From Propioniciclava coleopterorum (GTDB lineage: Bacteria; Actinomycetota; Actinomycetes; Propionibacteriales; Propionibacteriaceae), in NCBI RefSeq assembly GCF_011393335.1, contig NZ_CP049865.1, forward strand, positions 3,366,722-3,430,721: a DNA stretch of 64,000 nucleotides, given 5' to 3'. Under the pieces are notes generated by a model that was not told the DNA's origin, ran no database searches, and worked only from the letters and a program-made list of their open reading frames with translations. Made by a program: the position numbers and the translations under genes. Positions within the stretch are counted from its first letter, which is position 1, and each line of letters opens with the position of its first letter. Below are positions 52,964-62,416 of this stretch, in pieces.

Positions 52964-53682
52964 CCCGCAGCTCGCGCCACAGGGCGGACGCGTCCTCCAG
53001 GCTCAGGCCGGCCAGCGTCGGCACGATGGCGCGCCGCGGGCCGGGCACGATGTCCTGCTCGAACGGGATGCCCAGCGCCGGCATCCCGGCGTTCTGCGCC
53101 GAGAGCGTCCCGGGGAAGGAGTCCTCCAGCGCCAGGCAGTCCAGGGGCGCGACCCCCAGGGCGGCGGCGGCGCGCAGGTACGGCTCGGGGTCGGGCTTGC
53201 CGCGGGCGACCTGGTCCCCGCCGACGACCACCGCGAAGCTGCCCGGCGGCAGCGACGCGACCACCGGGGTGAGCACCGAGGTGTACGACATGGACACCAG
53301 CGCGCAGGGGATGCCGGCCAGCCTGGCCTCCTCGAGCAGCTCGGCGGCGCCGGGCCGGAACGGGACGCCGTCCTCGACCATCGCCTCGAGCGCGTAGGAG
53401 TTCAGCACCTCGGCCCAGCGGGCCGCGTCGGCGTCGTCGCGTCCGGCGCGGCGCAGCAGCACCGCGGCGGCGTCGGTGAGGGCCAGCCCCACCATCTCGG
53501 CCGTCGCCGCGGCGTCCATCGGCTCGCCCCCAGCTCGGCGAGCAGCCGGGCCTCGGCGCGGTGCCAGGACGGCTCGGAGTCGACCAGGGTGCCGTCGAAG
53601 TCCCACAGCAGCGCCGCGGGGCGGGTCGGCTCCTGGGGGACGCGGGGGCGGTGAGGTGGGCGGGCGTGGCGTCAGCGGGCAT
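52956..53682 (-). pseudogene. HAD-superfamily phosphatase, two frameshifts as sequenced
   Basis: A haloacid-dehalogenase phosphatase of the phosphoglucomutase/phosphatase-like subgroup. Motif I WDFDGTLVDSEP, motif II CALVSMS, motif III around RGKPDPEPYL and motif IV ALEDSFPG are all present, but in three frames. Adding one base to the G5 run at 53636-53640 and one to the C5 run at 53527-53531 gives an uninterrupted 242-residue protein that starts at ATG 53682. It overlaps the metH stop by 11 bp and the binding-protein gene by 8 bp. Confidence 0.82.
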
Positions 53683-56600
53683 TGAAGTACTTGGCCTCCG
53701 GGTGATGCACGACGAGGGCGTCGGTGGACTGTTCGGGATGCAGCTGCAGCTCCTCGCTCAGCATGACGCCGATGCGAGCGGGCTCCAGCAGCGCCACCAG
53801 CTTCGCACGATCCTCCAGGTCGGGGCAGGCGGGATAGCCGAAGCTGTACCGGGAGCCGCGGTAGGCCTGGTCGCGGATCATGGCGTCCACGTCGGCGTCC
53901 CCGGTCAGGCCGAGGTCCTCCCGGACGCGGGCGTGCCACATCTCCGCCAGCCCCTCGGTGAGCTGCACCGACAGCCCGTGCAGTTCAAGGTAGTCGCGGT
54001 AGGCGTCCGCGGCGAACAGCTTCGCGGTCTCCTGCGCGACGCGCGACCCCATGGTGACCAACTGGAACGCGATCACGTCGGGCCCCAGCTCGGCCGCCTC
54101 CTGCTCGTCGCGGAAGAAGTCGGCCAGGCACAGCCGGCGGTCGCGCGTCTGCCGCGGGAAGGTGAACCGGTGCAGCTCGCGGGCCGGATCCTCGGGCGCG
54201 CCGACGATGAGGGTGTTGCCTTCGGAGTGCACCGGCCAGTAGCCGTACGTCACCGCGAACTCGGCCAGGCCGTCGGTGGCGATCCGGTCGAGCCAGGAGC
54301 GCAGCCGCGGGATGCCCTCGGCCTCGACCAGCTCGTCGTAGGTCGCCCCGCCGCGGGAGCCGCGCAGGCCCCACTGGCCCATGAACGTGGCGCGGTGGTC
54401 GAGCCAGCCCGCGACGTCGGCCAGGGCGATGCCCTTCACGACGCGGCTGCCCCAGAACGGCGGCGTGGGCACGTCGACGCGGCGGGCCACGTCGGAGCGG
54501 GTGGTGTCCCAGATCGCCTGCTCGTCCTCGGGGGTGCGCTCCCTGGCCTTCACGCGGCGCTCGCGCGGCGCGGGCAGCGCGGCGGCGGTGCCCTTCTTGA
54601 CCGCCATCACGGCGTCCATCAGCGACAGGCCCTCGAAGGCGTCGCGGGCGTAGCGGACCTCGCCGTCGAACATGCCGTTGAGGTCCTGCTCGACGTACGC
54701 GCGGGTCAGCGCGGCGCCGCCGAGCAGCACCGGCGTGTCCACCAGACCACGGGAGTTGAGTTCGGCGAGGTTGTCCCGCATCACGACCGTGGACTTCACG
54801 AGCAGCCCGGACATGCCGATCGCGTCGGCGTTGTGCGCCACCGCCGCCTCGATGATGGTGCCGACCGGCTGCTTGATGCCCAGGTTCACCACGGTGTAGC
54901 CGTTGTTGGTGAGGATGATGTCGACCAGGTTCTTGCCGATGTCGTGCACGTCGCCCTTCACCGTGGCGAGCACGATCGTGCCCTTGCCCTCGGTGTCGGA
55001 CTTCTCCATGTGCGGCTCGAGGTGGGCCACCGACTTCTTCATCACCTCGGCCGAGGCGAGCACGAACGGCAGCTGCATCTGGCCCGAGCCGAACAGCTCC
55101 CCGACGGTCTTCATGCCGGCCAGCAGGTCGTCGTTGACGATGTCCAGGGCGGGTTTGAGGGTCAGCGCCTCGTCGAGGTCCTCGACCAGGCCCTTGTCGT
55201 CGGCGTCCACGATGCGGCGCTGCAGCCGCTCCCCCAGCGGCAGGGCGGCCAGCTCGGCGGCGCGCGCCTCCTTGGTGCTGGTGGTGGTGACGCCCTCGAA
55301 CAGCTCCAGGAACTTCGCCAGCGGGTCGTAGCCCTCGCGGCGCCGGTCGTAGACCATGTCGAGCGCGACCTCGCGCTGCTCGTCGGGGATGCGGGCCATC
55401 GGCACGATCTTGGACGGGTGCACGATCGCGGAGCTGAGGCCCGCCTCGACGCACTCGTGCAGGAACACCGAGTTGAGCACCATCCGGGCGGCCGGGTTGA
55501 GCCCGAAGCTGACGTTGGAGACGCCGAGCGTGGTCTGCACGTCGGGGTACTTCGCCGTGATCTGCCGGATCGCCTCGATGGTCTCGATGCCGTCGCGGCG
55601 GGTCTCCTCCTGGCCGGTGCCGATCGGGAAGGTGAGGCAGTCGACGATGATGTCGGAGGTCTTCATGCCCCAGTCGTCCGTGAGCTGGCCGATGAGCCGC
55701 TCGGCGACCCGGACCTTCCACTCGGCGGTGCGGGCCTGGCCCTCCTCGTCGATGGTGAGGGCGACGACGGCGGCGCCGTGCTCCTTGACCATCGGCATCA
55801 CCCGGCGGAACCGGGAGTCGGGGCCGTCGCCGTCCTCGAAGTTGACCGAGTTGATGATGCAGCGACCGGCGAAGCTCTCCAGGCCGGCCTCGATGACGGG
55901 CGGCTCGGTCGAGTCGAGCACCACCGGCAGAGTGACGGCGGTGTTGATCCGGGTGGCGAGCTCGCGCATGTCGGCCGCCCCGTCGCGTCCCACGTAGTCG
56001 ACGCACAGGTCGATCAGGTGCGCGCCCTCGCGGGACTGGCCCTTGGCGATGTCGAGGCAGGCCTCCCAGTCGCCGGCGAGCATGGCCTCGCGGAACGCCT
56101 TGGAGCCGTTGGCGTTCGTGCGCTCGCCGATGCTCAGGTACGAGGTGTCCTGCCGCAGCGGGGTCTCGGCGTACAGGCTCGCGACGGTCGCGCCGCCCGA
56201 CCCGGCCGTCGGGACCTCCCGGTCGGCCACCTCCCGGCCGCGGACGGCCTCGACGAGCTGCCGGATGTGCTCGGGGTGGTGCCGCAGCAGCCGCCCACGA
56301 CGCTCAGGCCGAACTCGGTGGCGTAGCCCGCCATCGCGGCGGTGAAGCCCTCGGGGCCCAGCGGGTAGCGGGCGCCGTCGGCGGTGAGCTCCGGCAGGCC
56401 CGCGTTGGGCATGCAGCCGACGCCGATGCGCGCGAACCGGCTCAGGTGGCGCAGGTGCTCGCTCATCTCGGCGGGCCCGGTCGAGCAGTTGAGGCCCAGC
56501 ACGTCGATGCCCAGGGGCTCCAGAGCGGCCAGAGCGGCGCCGATCTCCGAGCCCAGCAGCATCGTGCCGTTGGTCTCGATCGAGACGTTGACGAGCACCG

Positions 56601-57152
56601 GGACCTCGCGGCCGACCTCGGCCATCGCGCGGCGGGAGCCCTGCACGGCCGCCTTGACCTGCAGCAGGTCCTGGCAGGTCTCGATCTGAACGGCGTCGAT
56701 GCCGCCCCGCAGCATGGCCGCCACCTGCGTGCCGTAGGCGGCCCGCAGCTCGCGGAAGCCGATGTGGCCCAGGCTCGGCAGCTTCGTGCCGGGCCCGACC
56801 GAGCCGAACACCCAGCGGGGGCGGTCGGGGGTCGAGGCGGCGTCGGCGGCACGGCGGGCGATCGCGGCGCCCGCCTCGGCGAGTTCGGCGATGCGCTCGG
56901 GGATGTCGTACTCCCCAGCGCCGAGAGGTTGGCGCCGAACGTGTTGGTCTCCACGGCGTCCGCGCCGGCCTCGAGGTAGGCCGTGTGGATGGCCTCCACC
57001 ACGTCGGGCCGGGTCACGTTGAGCACCTCGTTGCAGCCCTCCAGGCCGTCGAAGTCCTCCAGGCTGAGGTCGAAGCCCTGCAGCATCGTCCCCATGCCGC
57101 CGTCGGTGACGATGACTCGGTGGTTCAGGGCGCTGCGCAGGTCGGGATTCAC
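53672..57152 (-). pseudogene. metH: Cobalamin-dependent methionine synthase, two frameshifts as sequenced
   Basis: Methylates homocysteine with methyl-tetrahydrofolate via cobalamin. All four modules are present: homocysteine domain (VTDGGMGTMLQGFDL; zinc ligands in GLNCSTGP and GGCCGTTP), pterin domain (YLSIGERTNANGSKAF), cobalamin domain with the DVHDIGKNLV histidine motif, and SAM-reactivation domain (RGSRYSFGYPACPDL). Frames break at the C4 run 56913-56916 and the G4 run 56273-56276; one base added to each gives 1,160 residues, normal length. GTG start. With metY/metX it completes the methionine route. No B12 riboswitch is seen in the 107 bp upstream. Confidence 0.92.
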
Positions 57153-57259
57153 CGGGCAAGGATAGGCGATCTGGGCGGCGGCCCCGGGCGTGTGACCGGT
57201 TACCGGGCAGCGGTCGCCGCGCGCCGGGGCCGCCGCGGCACGTGGCTAGACTCGCGGGC

Positions 57260-58036
57260 ATGTCCGCGCTCACCGATCTCCGCCGCCCGGTGGTCGTGTT
57301 CGCCTTCAGCGGGTGGAACGACGCCGGCGACGCCGCCACGGGGGTCGTCGACCACCTCAGCGACGTGTACGACACCGACTACGGCTTCTCCCTGGACGCC
57401 GACGAGTACTACGACCTCACCCAGAACCGCCCCGTGGTCGTCCGCGAGGGCGACCACCGCACGGTGCAGTGGGCCACCACCGAAGTGCTGATCGCCCACC
57501 TGGGCGAGCGCGACGTGGTGCTCGTCAACGGGCCCGAGCCGAACTTCCGGTGGCGGGGGTTCAGCGCCGCGCTGGTCTCGGCGTTCCGCTCCATCAAGCC
57601 CGAACGGGTGATCGCGATGGGCGCGATGCTCGCCGACGCCCCGCACAGCCGCGCGGTCCCGATCTCCGAGGACGGCACCGACTACGTCGGTCCCAGCGGC
57701 ATCGTGGGCCTGCTGGCCTCCGCGTGCGCCGACGCCGGGCTGAACGTCACCACGCTGTGGGCGTCCGTGCCCCACTACGTGTCCGACCCGCCCAACCCCA
57801 AGGCGACGCTGGCGCTCATCAGCCGGCTGGAGGAGTTTCTCGACGAACCCGTCGACCACGGCGACCTGGCCGCCGCCGCGGCGCTGTGGGAGACCCGCGT
57901 GGACGAACTCGTCTCCGAGGACGTCGACATCGTCGAGTACGTGCGCGAGCTCGAGTCCCGCTACGACACCGCCGAGGCGACCGGCGAGGAGATCGCCCAG
58001 CAGTTCGAGCGCTACCTGCGTCGCCGGGAATCCTGA
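57260..58036 (+). CDS. PAC2 family protein
   Basis: A 258-residue PAC2-domain protein (proteasome-assembly-chaperone-like fold). It starts MSALTDLRRPVVVFAFSGWN and includes DYGFSLDADEYYDLTQNRPV, GPEPNFRWRGFSAAL and ISEDGTDYVGPSGIVGLLAS, the usual conserved blocks. Bacterial members have no proven link to the proteasome. The ATG lies exactly 7 nt after TAGACT (57247-57252), a leaderless arrangement. Divergent from metH. Confidence 0.9.
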   Translation: MSALTDLRRPVVVFAFSGWNDAGDAATGVVDHLSDVYDTDYGFSLDADEYYDLTQNRPVVVREGDHRTVQWATTEVLIAHLGERDVVLVNGPEPNFRWRGFSAALVSAFRSIKPERVIAMGAMLADAPHSRAVPISEDGTDYVGPSGIVGLLASACADAGLNVTTLWASVPHYVSDPPNPKATLALISRLEEFLDEPVDHGDLAAAAALWETRVDELVSEDVDIVEYVRELESRYDTAEATGEEIAQQFERYLRRRES

Positions 58037-58051
58037 CGGCCGGGGCCCGGT

Positions 58052-58830
58052 TCAGCGGGCCCGCGGCACCCGCTGCTTGAGCTTGTGGTCCCACACGTCG
58101 GCCGGGGCGACCTCGCCGCGCAGCCGCTCCACCAGCACCGTCACCGCCGCCATGATGCGGTCGGTCGCGATCCGCATCGCTTCGGGGTCCTCCGCCCGGC
58201 CGTAGAGGTCGCTCAGGTCGACCGGCGGACCGCTGACGACCCGCACGGTGCGCCTGGGGCGCAGCCGCGGGAAGGTGAGCCGGCGCCCGGGCATCACCTC
58301 GTGCGTCCCCCACTGTGCCACCGGGATCACGGGGCGTGCGTCGCGAGCGCCAGCCGGGCGACGCCGGTGCGGCCACGCTGCGGCCACAGCTGCGGGTCGT
58401 GCGTCCGGCCGCCCTCGGGGTAGATCGCCACCAGCTCGCCCTGGGCGAGCGCGGCCAGGGCGTGGACGAGGGCGTCCTTGGCTCGGTCGGTGCCGCGCTC
58501 GACGGGGATCTGCCGGCAGCGCCGGGCCAGCCAGGCGATCCCGGGGATCTTCCACAGCTCGGCCTTGCCGATGTAGCGCGGCCAGCGTCCCGACCAGATC
58601 AGGTAGCGGCCCACGGCGAGCACGTCGGCGTAGCTCACGTGGTTCGACACGACGATCGCGGGGCCGGTCGCGGGGATCGAGGCGGCGTCGTCCCACTCCT
58701 CGGCGACCGCCGCCCGCATCAGCGCGCCCACGAACTGGCCCAGGTGCCGGTAGGTGGGCTTCTCGCCGGGCGGCGTCGGGGTGGTCAGCGGGGCGGCGCT
58801 GCGCTCGCGCCCGGTCAGTGCGCCGGGCAC
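58052..58830 (-). pseudogene. 1-acyl-glycerol-3-phosphate acyltransferase family (PlsC), frameshifted as sequenced
   Basis: The PlsC acyltransferase motifs are present: NHVSYADVLAVGR (NHX4D catalytic motif), KAELWKIPGIAWLAR, PVERGTDRAKDA and YPEGGRTHD. The frame breaks after LALATHAP, and VIPVAQWGTHEVMPGRRLTF follows in the next frame. One base added to the G4 run at 58331-58334 gives 259 residues. The GTG start at 58830 overlaps the end of rpe by 16 bp. It probably makes phosphatidic acid or acylates a related lipid. Confidence 0.85.
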
Positions 58831-59486
58831 CGGGCACCCGCCTGCGCCGCCAGGCCACGGACCATGGCGTCGGGGTCCTCGGCCCGGAAGACCGCCGAGC
58901 CGGCCACGAAGACGTTCGCGCCCGCATCGATGCACTGGTCCAGCGTGGACTCCGCGACGCCGCCGTCCACCTGGATCCAGATGTCCTGGCCGGTGCGCGC
59001 CACGATCTCGCGGGTGCGCCTGATCTTGGGCAGCATGTCGGCCAGGAAGGACTGGCCGCCGAAGCCGGGGTCGACGGTCATGATCAGCACCATGTCGAAC
59101 TCGGTGATGAAGTCGGCCAGCGGCTCGATCGGCGTCTGCGGCCGCAGCCCCACCGCCGCCTTCGACCCCAGGCCGCGCAGGGTGCGCGCCGTCCTGATCG
59201 GGGCGTCGGAGGCCTCGATGTGGAACGTGACGGACTCGCAGCCGAGCTCCGCGTAGGCGGGGGCGAACCGGTCCGCGTCGGTGATCATCAGGTGGATGTC
59301 GAGGAACCGGTCCGGGTGCGCGGCCCGGATGCTCTCGATCACGGGCAGCCCGATGGTCAGGTTCGGGACGAAATGGTTGTCCATCACGTCCAGGTGGACG
59401 CCGTCGGCGCTGGGGATGCGGCGGATCTCGTCGTCCAGGCGCGCCAGGTCGGCGTTCAGGATGCTCGGGTGGATGCGGTGCGACAC
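58815..59486 (-). CDS. rpe: Ribulose-phosphate 3-epimerase
   Basis: Interconverts ribulose-5-P and xylulose-5-P in the pentose phosphate pathway. The 223-residue TIM barrel starts VSHRIHPSILNADLARLDDE and shows the metal-site HLDVMDNHFVPNLTIG, DIHLMI, TVDPGFGGQSFL and QVDGGV with the catalytic Asp. The GTG start lies exactly 7 nt after TAGAGT (59494-59499), so it is probably translated from a leaderless message. It is followed by the overlapping plsC-like gene. Confidence 0.95.
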   Translation of the reverse strand: MSHRIHPSILNADLARLDDEIRRIPSADGVHLDVMDNHFVPNLTIGLPVIESIRAAHPDRFLDIHLMITDADRFAPAYAELGCESVTFHIEASDAPIRTARTLRGLGSKAAVGLRPQTPIEPLADFITEFDMVLIMTVDPGFGGQSFLADMLPKIRRTREIVARTGQDIWIQVDGGVAESTLDQCIDAGANVFVAGSAVFRAEDPDAMVRGLAAQAGARCPAH

Positions 59487-59535
59487 GCCGCAGACTCTAG
59501 CCGAGCGGGGGTGTCGCCAGGCAGGGTGGATCATC

Positions 59536-60168
59536 ATGCCCGATCACCCCGCGAGCACACCCGTCCGACTCGGCGCCCTGCTGTGGCTGCTGCTGCCCCT
59601 CACCGTCGCCGCGGAGGTCGTGGCCGCCGCGGCGTGGCCGGGCTACGACCCCTTCGCCCTGACGATCAGCGACCTCGGCGCCACCACGTGCGTGACCCTG
59701 GACTACCCGGCGGGTCCCGTCGACGTCTGCTCGCCCCGGCACGCCCTGGTCAACGCGTCCTTCGTGGCGGGCGGCCTGGCGCTGGGGACCGGCGCCCTGC
59801 TGCTGCGTCCGACGCTCGGCACCGGCGGCTCCGCCACGGCGGCGCTGGTGCTGTTCCTGCTGGCCGGCGCCTCCTGGGGCGCCGCGGGCGTCGTGCCCGT
59901 GGACGCCGACCTGACCCTGCACGCGGCGCTGGCCTTCCCCGCGTTCTGCGCCCAGTCGGCCGCGCTGGTCGTCCTGGGCCGCAGCCGCGACCGCTTCGGG
60001 TTCGGGACGCTGCGGGTCGGCCTGCTCACCCTGCTGGCGACCATCGCCACCCTGGTGTTCGCGGGCTCGGGCTACCTGGGCGGCCTCGAGCGGCTGGCGC
60101 AGTACCCCGTGCTGGCCTGGCTGGCCTGGCACGGCGTCCGGACGCTGCGGGCCTCAGCCGACGCGTAG
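59536..60168 (+). CDS. DUF998 family membrane protein
   Basis: A 210-residue membrane protein with about six helices (LGALLWLLLPLTVAAEVVA to VLAWLAWHGVRTLRA). The first loop contains DPFALTISDLGATTCVTLDY, the DUF998 pattern of a conserved Ser-Asp-Leu-Gly followed by cysteines. Intact, unlike the homologue at 29852. Function unknown. The end overlaps rsmB (convergent) by 15 bp. Confidence 0.8.
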   Translation: MPDHPASTPVRLGALLWLLLPLTVAAEVVAAAAWPGYDPFALTISDLGATTCVTLDYPAGPVDVCSPRHALVNASFVAGGLALGTGALLLRPTLGTGGSATAALVLFLLAGASWGAAGVVPVDADLTLHAALAFPAFCAQSAALVVLGRSRDRFGFGTLRVGLLTLLATIATLVFAGSGYLGGLERLAQYPVLAWLAWHGVRTLRASADA

Positions 60169-61491
60169 CAGGGCGCAGAACATCGCGTCGGTGCCGTGCC
60201 GGTGCGGCCACAGCTGCAGGTAGGGCCCCAGGGTGGCGTCGGGGACCCCCGGCAGGGCGGCCGGCGCGTCCAGGACGGTCACGTCGTCGCGCCCCGCGAG
60301 CACCGCGTCCAGGACGCCGACGGTCTCGGCGCGGTGCGGCGAGCAGGTGACGTAGGCCACAACGCCCCCGGGAGCCGCGCTGTCGAGCGCGGTCCGCAGC
60401 AGTGCCTGCTGCAGCGGCACGAGGTCGGCCAGATCCTTCTCGGTGCGCCGCCAGCGCGCCTCGGGTCGCCGGCGCAGCGCGCCCAGCCCGGTGCAGGGCA
60501 CGTCGGCGATCACGCGGGCGAAGGCGCCGGCGGGCCAGGCCGGCCGGGTGCCGTCCGCGGCGATGACCGCCGGGGCGAGCGGGCCGGCGTAGGCGCGCAG
60601 GGCCCGCGCCACGAGCTCGGCGCGGTGCGGTTGCCGCTCGGAGGCCAGCAGCCGCGTCCCGGCCTCGATCGCCACGCCGGCGAGCAGGGCGGCCTTGCCG
60701 CCCGGGCCGGCGCACAGGTCGAGCCACGGCCCCGCCGGCGCGTCGGGGGCCGCGAGCGCGGCGACCACGAGTTGGCTGCCCTCGTCCTGGACGCCCGCCC
60801 GGCCCTGGGCCACCGCCTCGACGTCGCCGGGGTTGCCCGCGCGGCGCGCCCCCCACGGCGAGTGCGCCGTGGGTTCGCCGCCGAGTTCGGCGCGCGCCGC
60901 CAGCCCCGGACGCACGACCAGGGTGGTCACGGGCGCCACGTTGTTGGCGGCCAGCGCGGCCTCGGCCTCCGCGCCGAGCAGGTCGCGGTAGGCGGCCGCG
61001 ATCCAGCGCGGGTGGTGCGTCCGCAGCGCCAGGGCGCCGAGTTCGTCCTCGCCGCGCGCCAGCTCGGCGATCCAGCCGTCGAGGTCGCGGGCGGCGACCT
61101 TGCGCAGCACGGCGTTGGTGAGCCCGGCGACCTTCTCCCCCACCTCCGCGGCGGCGAGGTCGACGGTGGCCCCGACCGCGGCGTGGGTCGGGACGCGCAT
61201 CGACAGCAGTTGGTGGGCGCCCAGGCGCAGCGCGTCGGCCAGCGGCGCCTCGAAGCCGCGGCGTCCCGAGGCGGCGGCCAGCACCCGGTCGTAGGTACCG
61301 GACAGCCGGCTGGTTCCGGCGACGAGCTCGGTCACGAACGCGGCGTCGCGCGGCTCCAGGTCCGCGCCGTCGAGCGCGCGGCCGAGTTCCAGGTTGGCGT
61401 AGGCGCCGTCCTCGGCGACCGCGCGCAGGACGCGGTAGGCGATCCGGCGCGGCTGGTCGGGGCGGCGCCGGCGCAGCCTGCGGTTCGGCAT
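60154..61491 (-). CDS. rsmB: 16S rRNA (cytosine-967-C5)-methyltransferase RsmB
   Basis: A 445-residue protein with an N-terminal NusB-like RNA-binding domain (RRIAYRVLRAVAEDGAYAN, residues 14-140) and a C-terminal methyltransferase: SAM motif WLDLCAGPGGKAALLAG, VIADVPCTGLGALRRRPEARW and the nucleophile in VAYVTCSPHRAE. Methylates C967 in the 16S P-site region. The ATG shares one base with the fmt stop (TGATG at 61489-61493), so the two are coupled. Confidence 0.95.
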   Translation of the reverse strand: MPNRRLRRRRPDQPRRIAYRVLRAVAEDGAYANLELGRALDGADLEPRDAAFVTELVAGTSRLSGTYDRVLAAASGRRGFEAPLADALRLGAHQLLSMRVPTHAAVGATVDLAAAEVGEKVAGLTNAVLRKVAARDLDGWIAELARGEDELGALALRTHHPRWIAAAYRDLLGAEAEAALAANNVAPVTTLVVRPGLAARAELGGEPTAHSPWGARRAGNPGDVEAVAQGRAGVQDEGSQLVVAALAAPDAPAGPWLDLCAGPGGKAALLAGVAIEAGTRLLASERQPHRAELVARALRAYAGPLAPAVIAADGTRPAWPAGAFARVIADVPCTGLGALRRRPEARWRRTEKDLADLVPLQQALLRTALDSAAPGGVVAYVTCSPHRAETVGVLDAVLAGRDDVTVLDAPAALPGVPDATLGPYLQLWPHRHGTDAMFCALLRVG

Positions 61492-62399
61492 CAGCCGAGC
61501 CTGGCTTCGCCGCGCAGCCCGCGGCCCCAGTCGGGCCCCGCCATCGGCTTCCTGCCCTGCGGCTGCACCGTCAGCAGTTCCAGCGCGCCGGCGCCGGTGC
61601 CCACCAGGACGCGGCGCTTCTCGGCCCGGACCGCGCCCGGCTCGAGCGCCTCGTCGACGGCGCGGGCCAGCAGCACCTTGAGCCGCTCCTGCCCCAGCAT
61701 CGTCCACGCGACGGGGTTGGGGTTCGCCCCGCGGATCAGGCGGTCGAGCTCGACCGCGGGCCGGCTCCAGTCGAGCCGCACCTCGTCGGGTTCGACCTTC
61801 GGTGCCAGGGTGACGCCGGCGTCCGGCTGGGGCGTGGGCTCGGCGGTGGCCAGGGCGTCGATGGTGCGCACGAGCAGGTCCGCCCCGGACGCGGCGAGCG
61901 TGTCCAGCACCGCCCCCGCGGTCTCGGTGCCATCCAGGGGCAGCGTCACCCGCCCGAACGTCGGCCCGGCGTCCAGTTCCCGGACGAGGCGGAAGGCCGT
62001 CGCCCCGGTCTCGGCGTCGCCGGCCATGAGGGCGCGTTGGACCGGCGCGGCCCCGCGCCAGCGCGGCAGCAGCGAGAAGTGCAGGTTGATCCAGCCGTGG
62101 CGCGGGATGTCCAGGACGCGCTGGGGCACGAGCGCCCCGTAGGCGACCACCGGGCAGGCGTCGGGGGCGAGCTCGGTCAGCGCCGCGACGAAGTCCTCCT
62201 CGCGCGGGTGGGCCGGCTTGAGCACCGGCAGCCCCGCGTCCTGGGCGAACGCGCCGACGGCGCTGGGCAGCAGCCTGCTGCTGCGGCCGCGCGCGGCGTC
62301 GGGGCGGGTGACGACGGCCACCACCTCGTGCTGGGAGGCGAGCAGCGCCTCCAGGGCGGGAAGGGCGACGGCCGGGGTTCCGGCGAAGACGAGACGCAC
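61491..62399 (-). CDS. fmt: Methionyl-tRNA formyltransferase
   Basis: Formylates initiator Met-tRNA. The 302-residue protein starts with RLVFAGTPAVALPALEALL, has the formyl-THF site GWINLHFSLLPRWRGAAPVQ with catalytic Asn and His, and then RELDAGPTFG and a C-terminal OB domain starting near LIRGANPNPVAWTML. The GTG start lies 6 nt after TAGGGT (62406-62411), as for several leaderless genes here. It has a 17-bp gap from priA upstream and overlaps rsmB downstream. Confidence 0.96.
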   Translation of the reverse strand: MRLVFAGTPAVALPALEALLASQHEVVAVVTRPDAARGRSSRLLPSAVGAFAQDAGLPVLKPAHPREEDFVAALTELAPDACPVVAYGALVPQRVLDIPRHGWINLHFSLLPRWRGAAPVQRALMAGDAETGATAFRLVRELDAGPTFGRVTLPLDGTETAGAVLDTLAASGADLLVRTIDALATAEPTPQPDAGVTLAPKVEPDEVRLDWSRPAVELDRLIRGANPNPVAWTMLGQERLKVLLARAVDEALEPGAVRAEKRRVLVGTGAGALELLTVQPQGRKPMAGPDWGRGLRGEARLG

Positions 62400-62416
62400 G
62401 GGGCCACCCTAGGCGA

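Noticed and set aside
53672-57152. Split metH as separate functional genes, as in some organisms
   Set aside because: The breaks fall inside conserved motifs (NLSALG/EYDIPERI and GGCCGTTP/EHIRQL), not at domain borders, and both sit on short G/C runs like the other 13 frameshifts.
57153-57259. Cobalamin riboswitch upstream of metH
   Set aside because: The 107 bp between metH and the PAC2 gene contain no B12-box-like sequence and are too short for the full aptamer.
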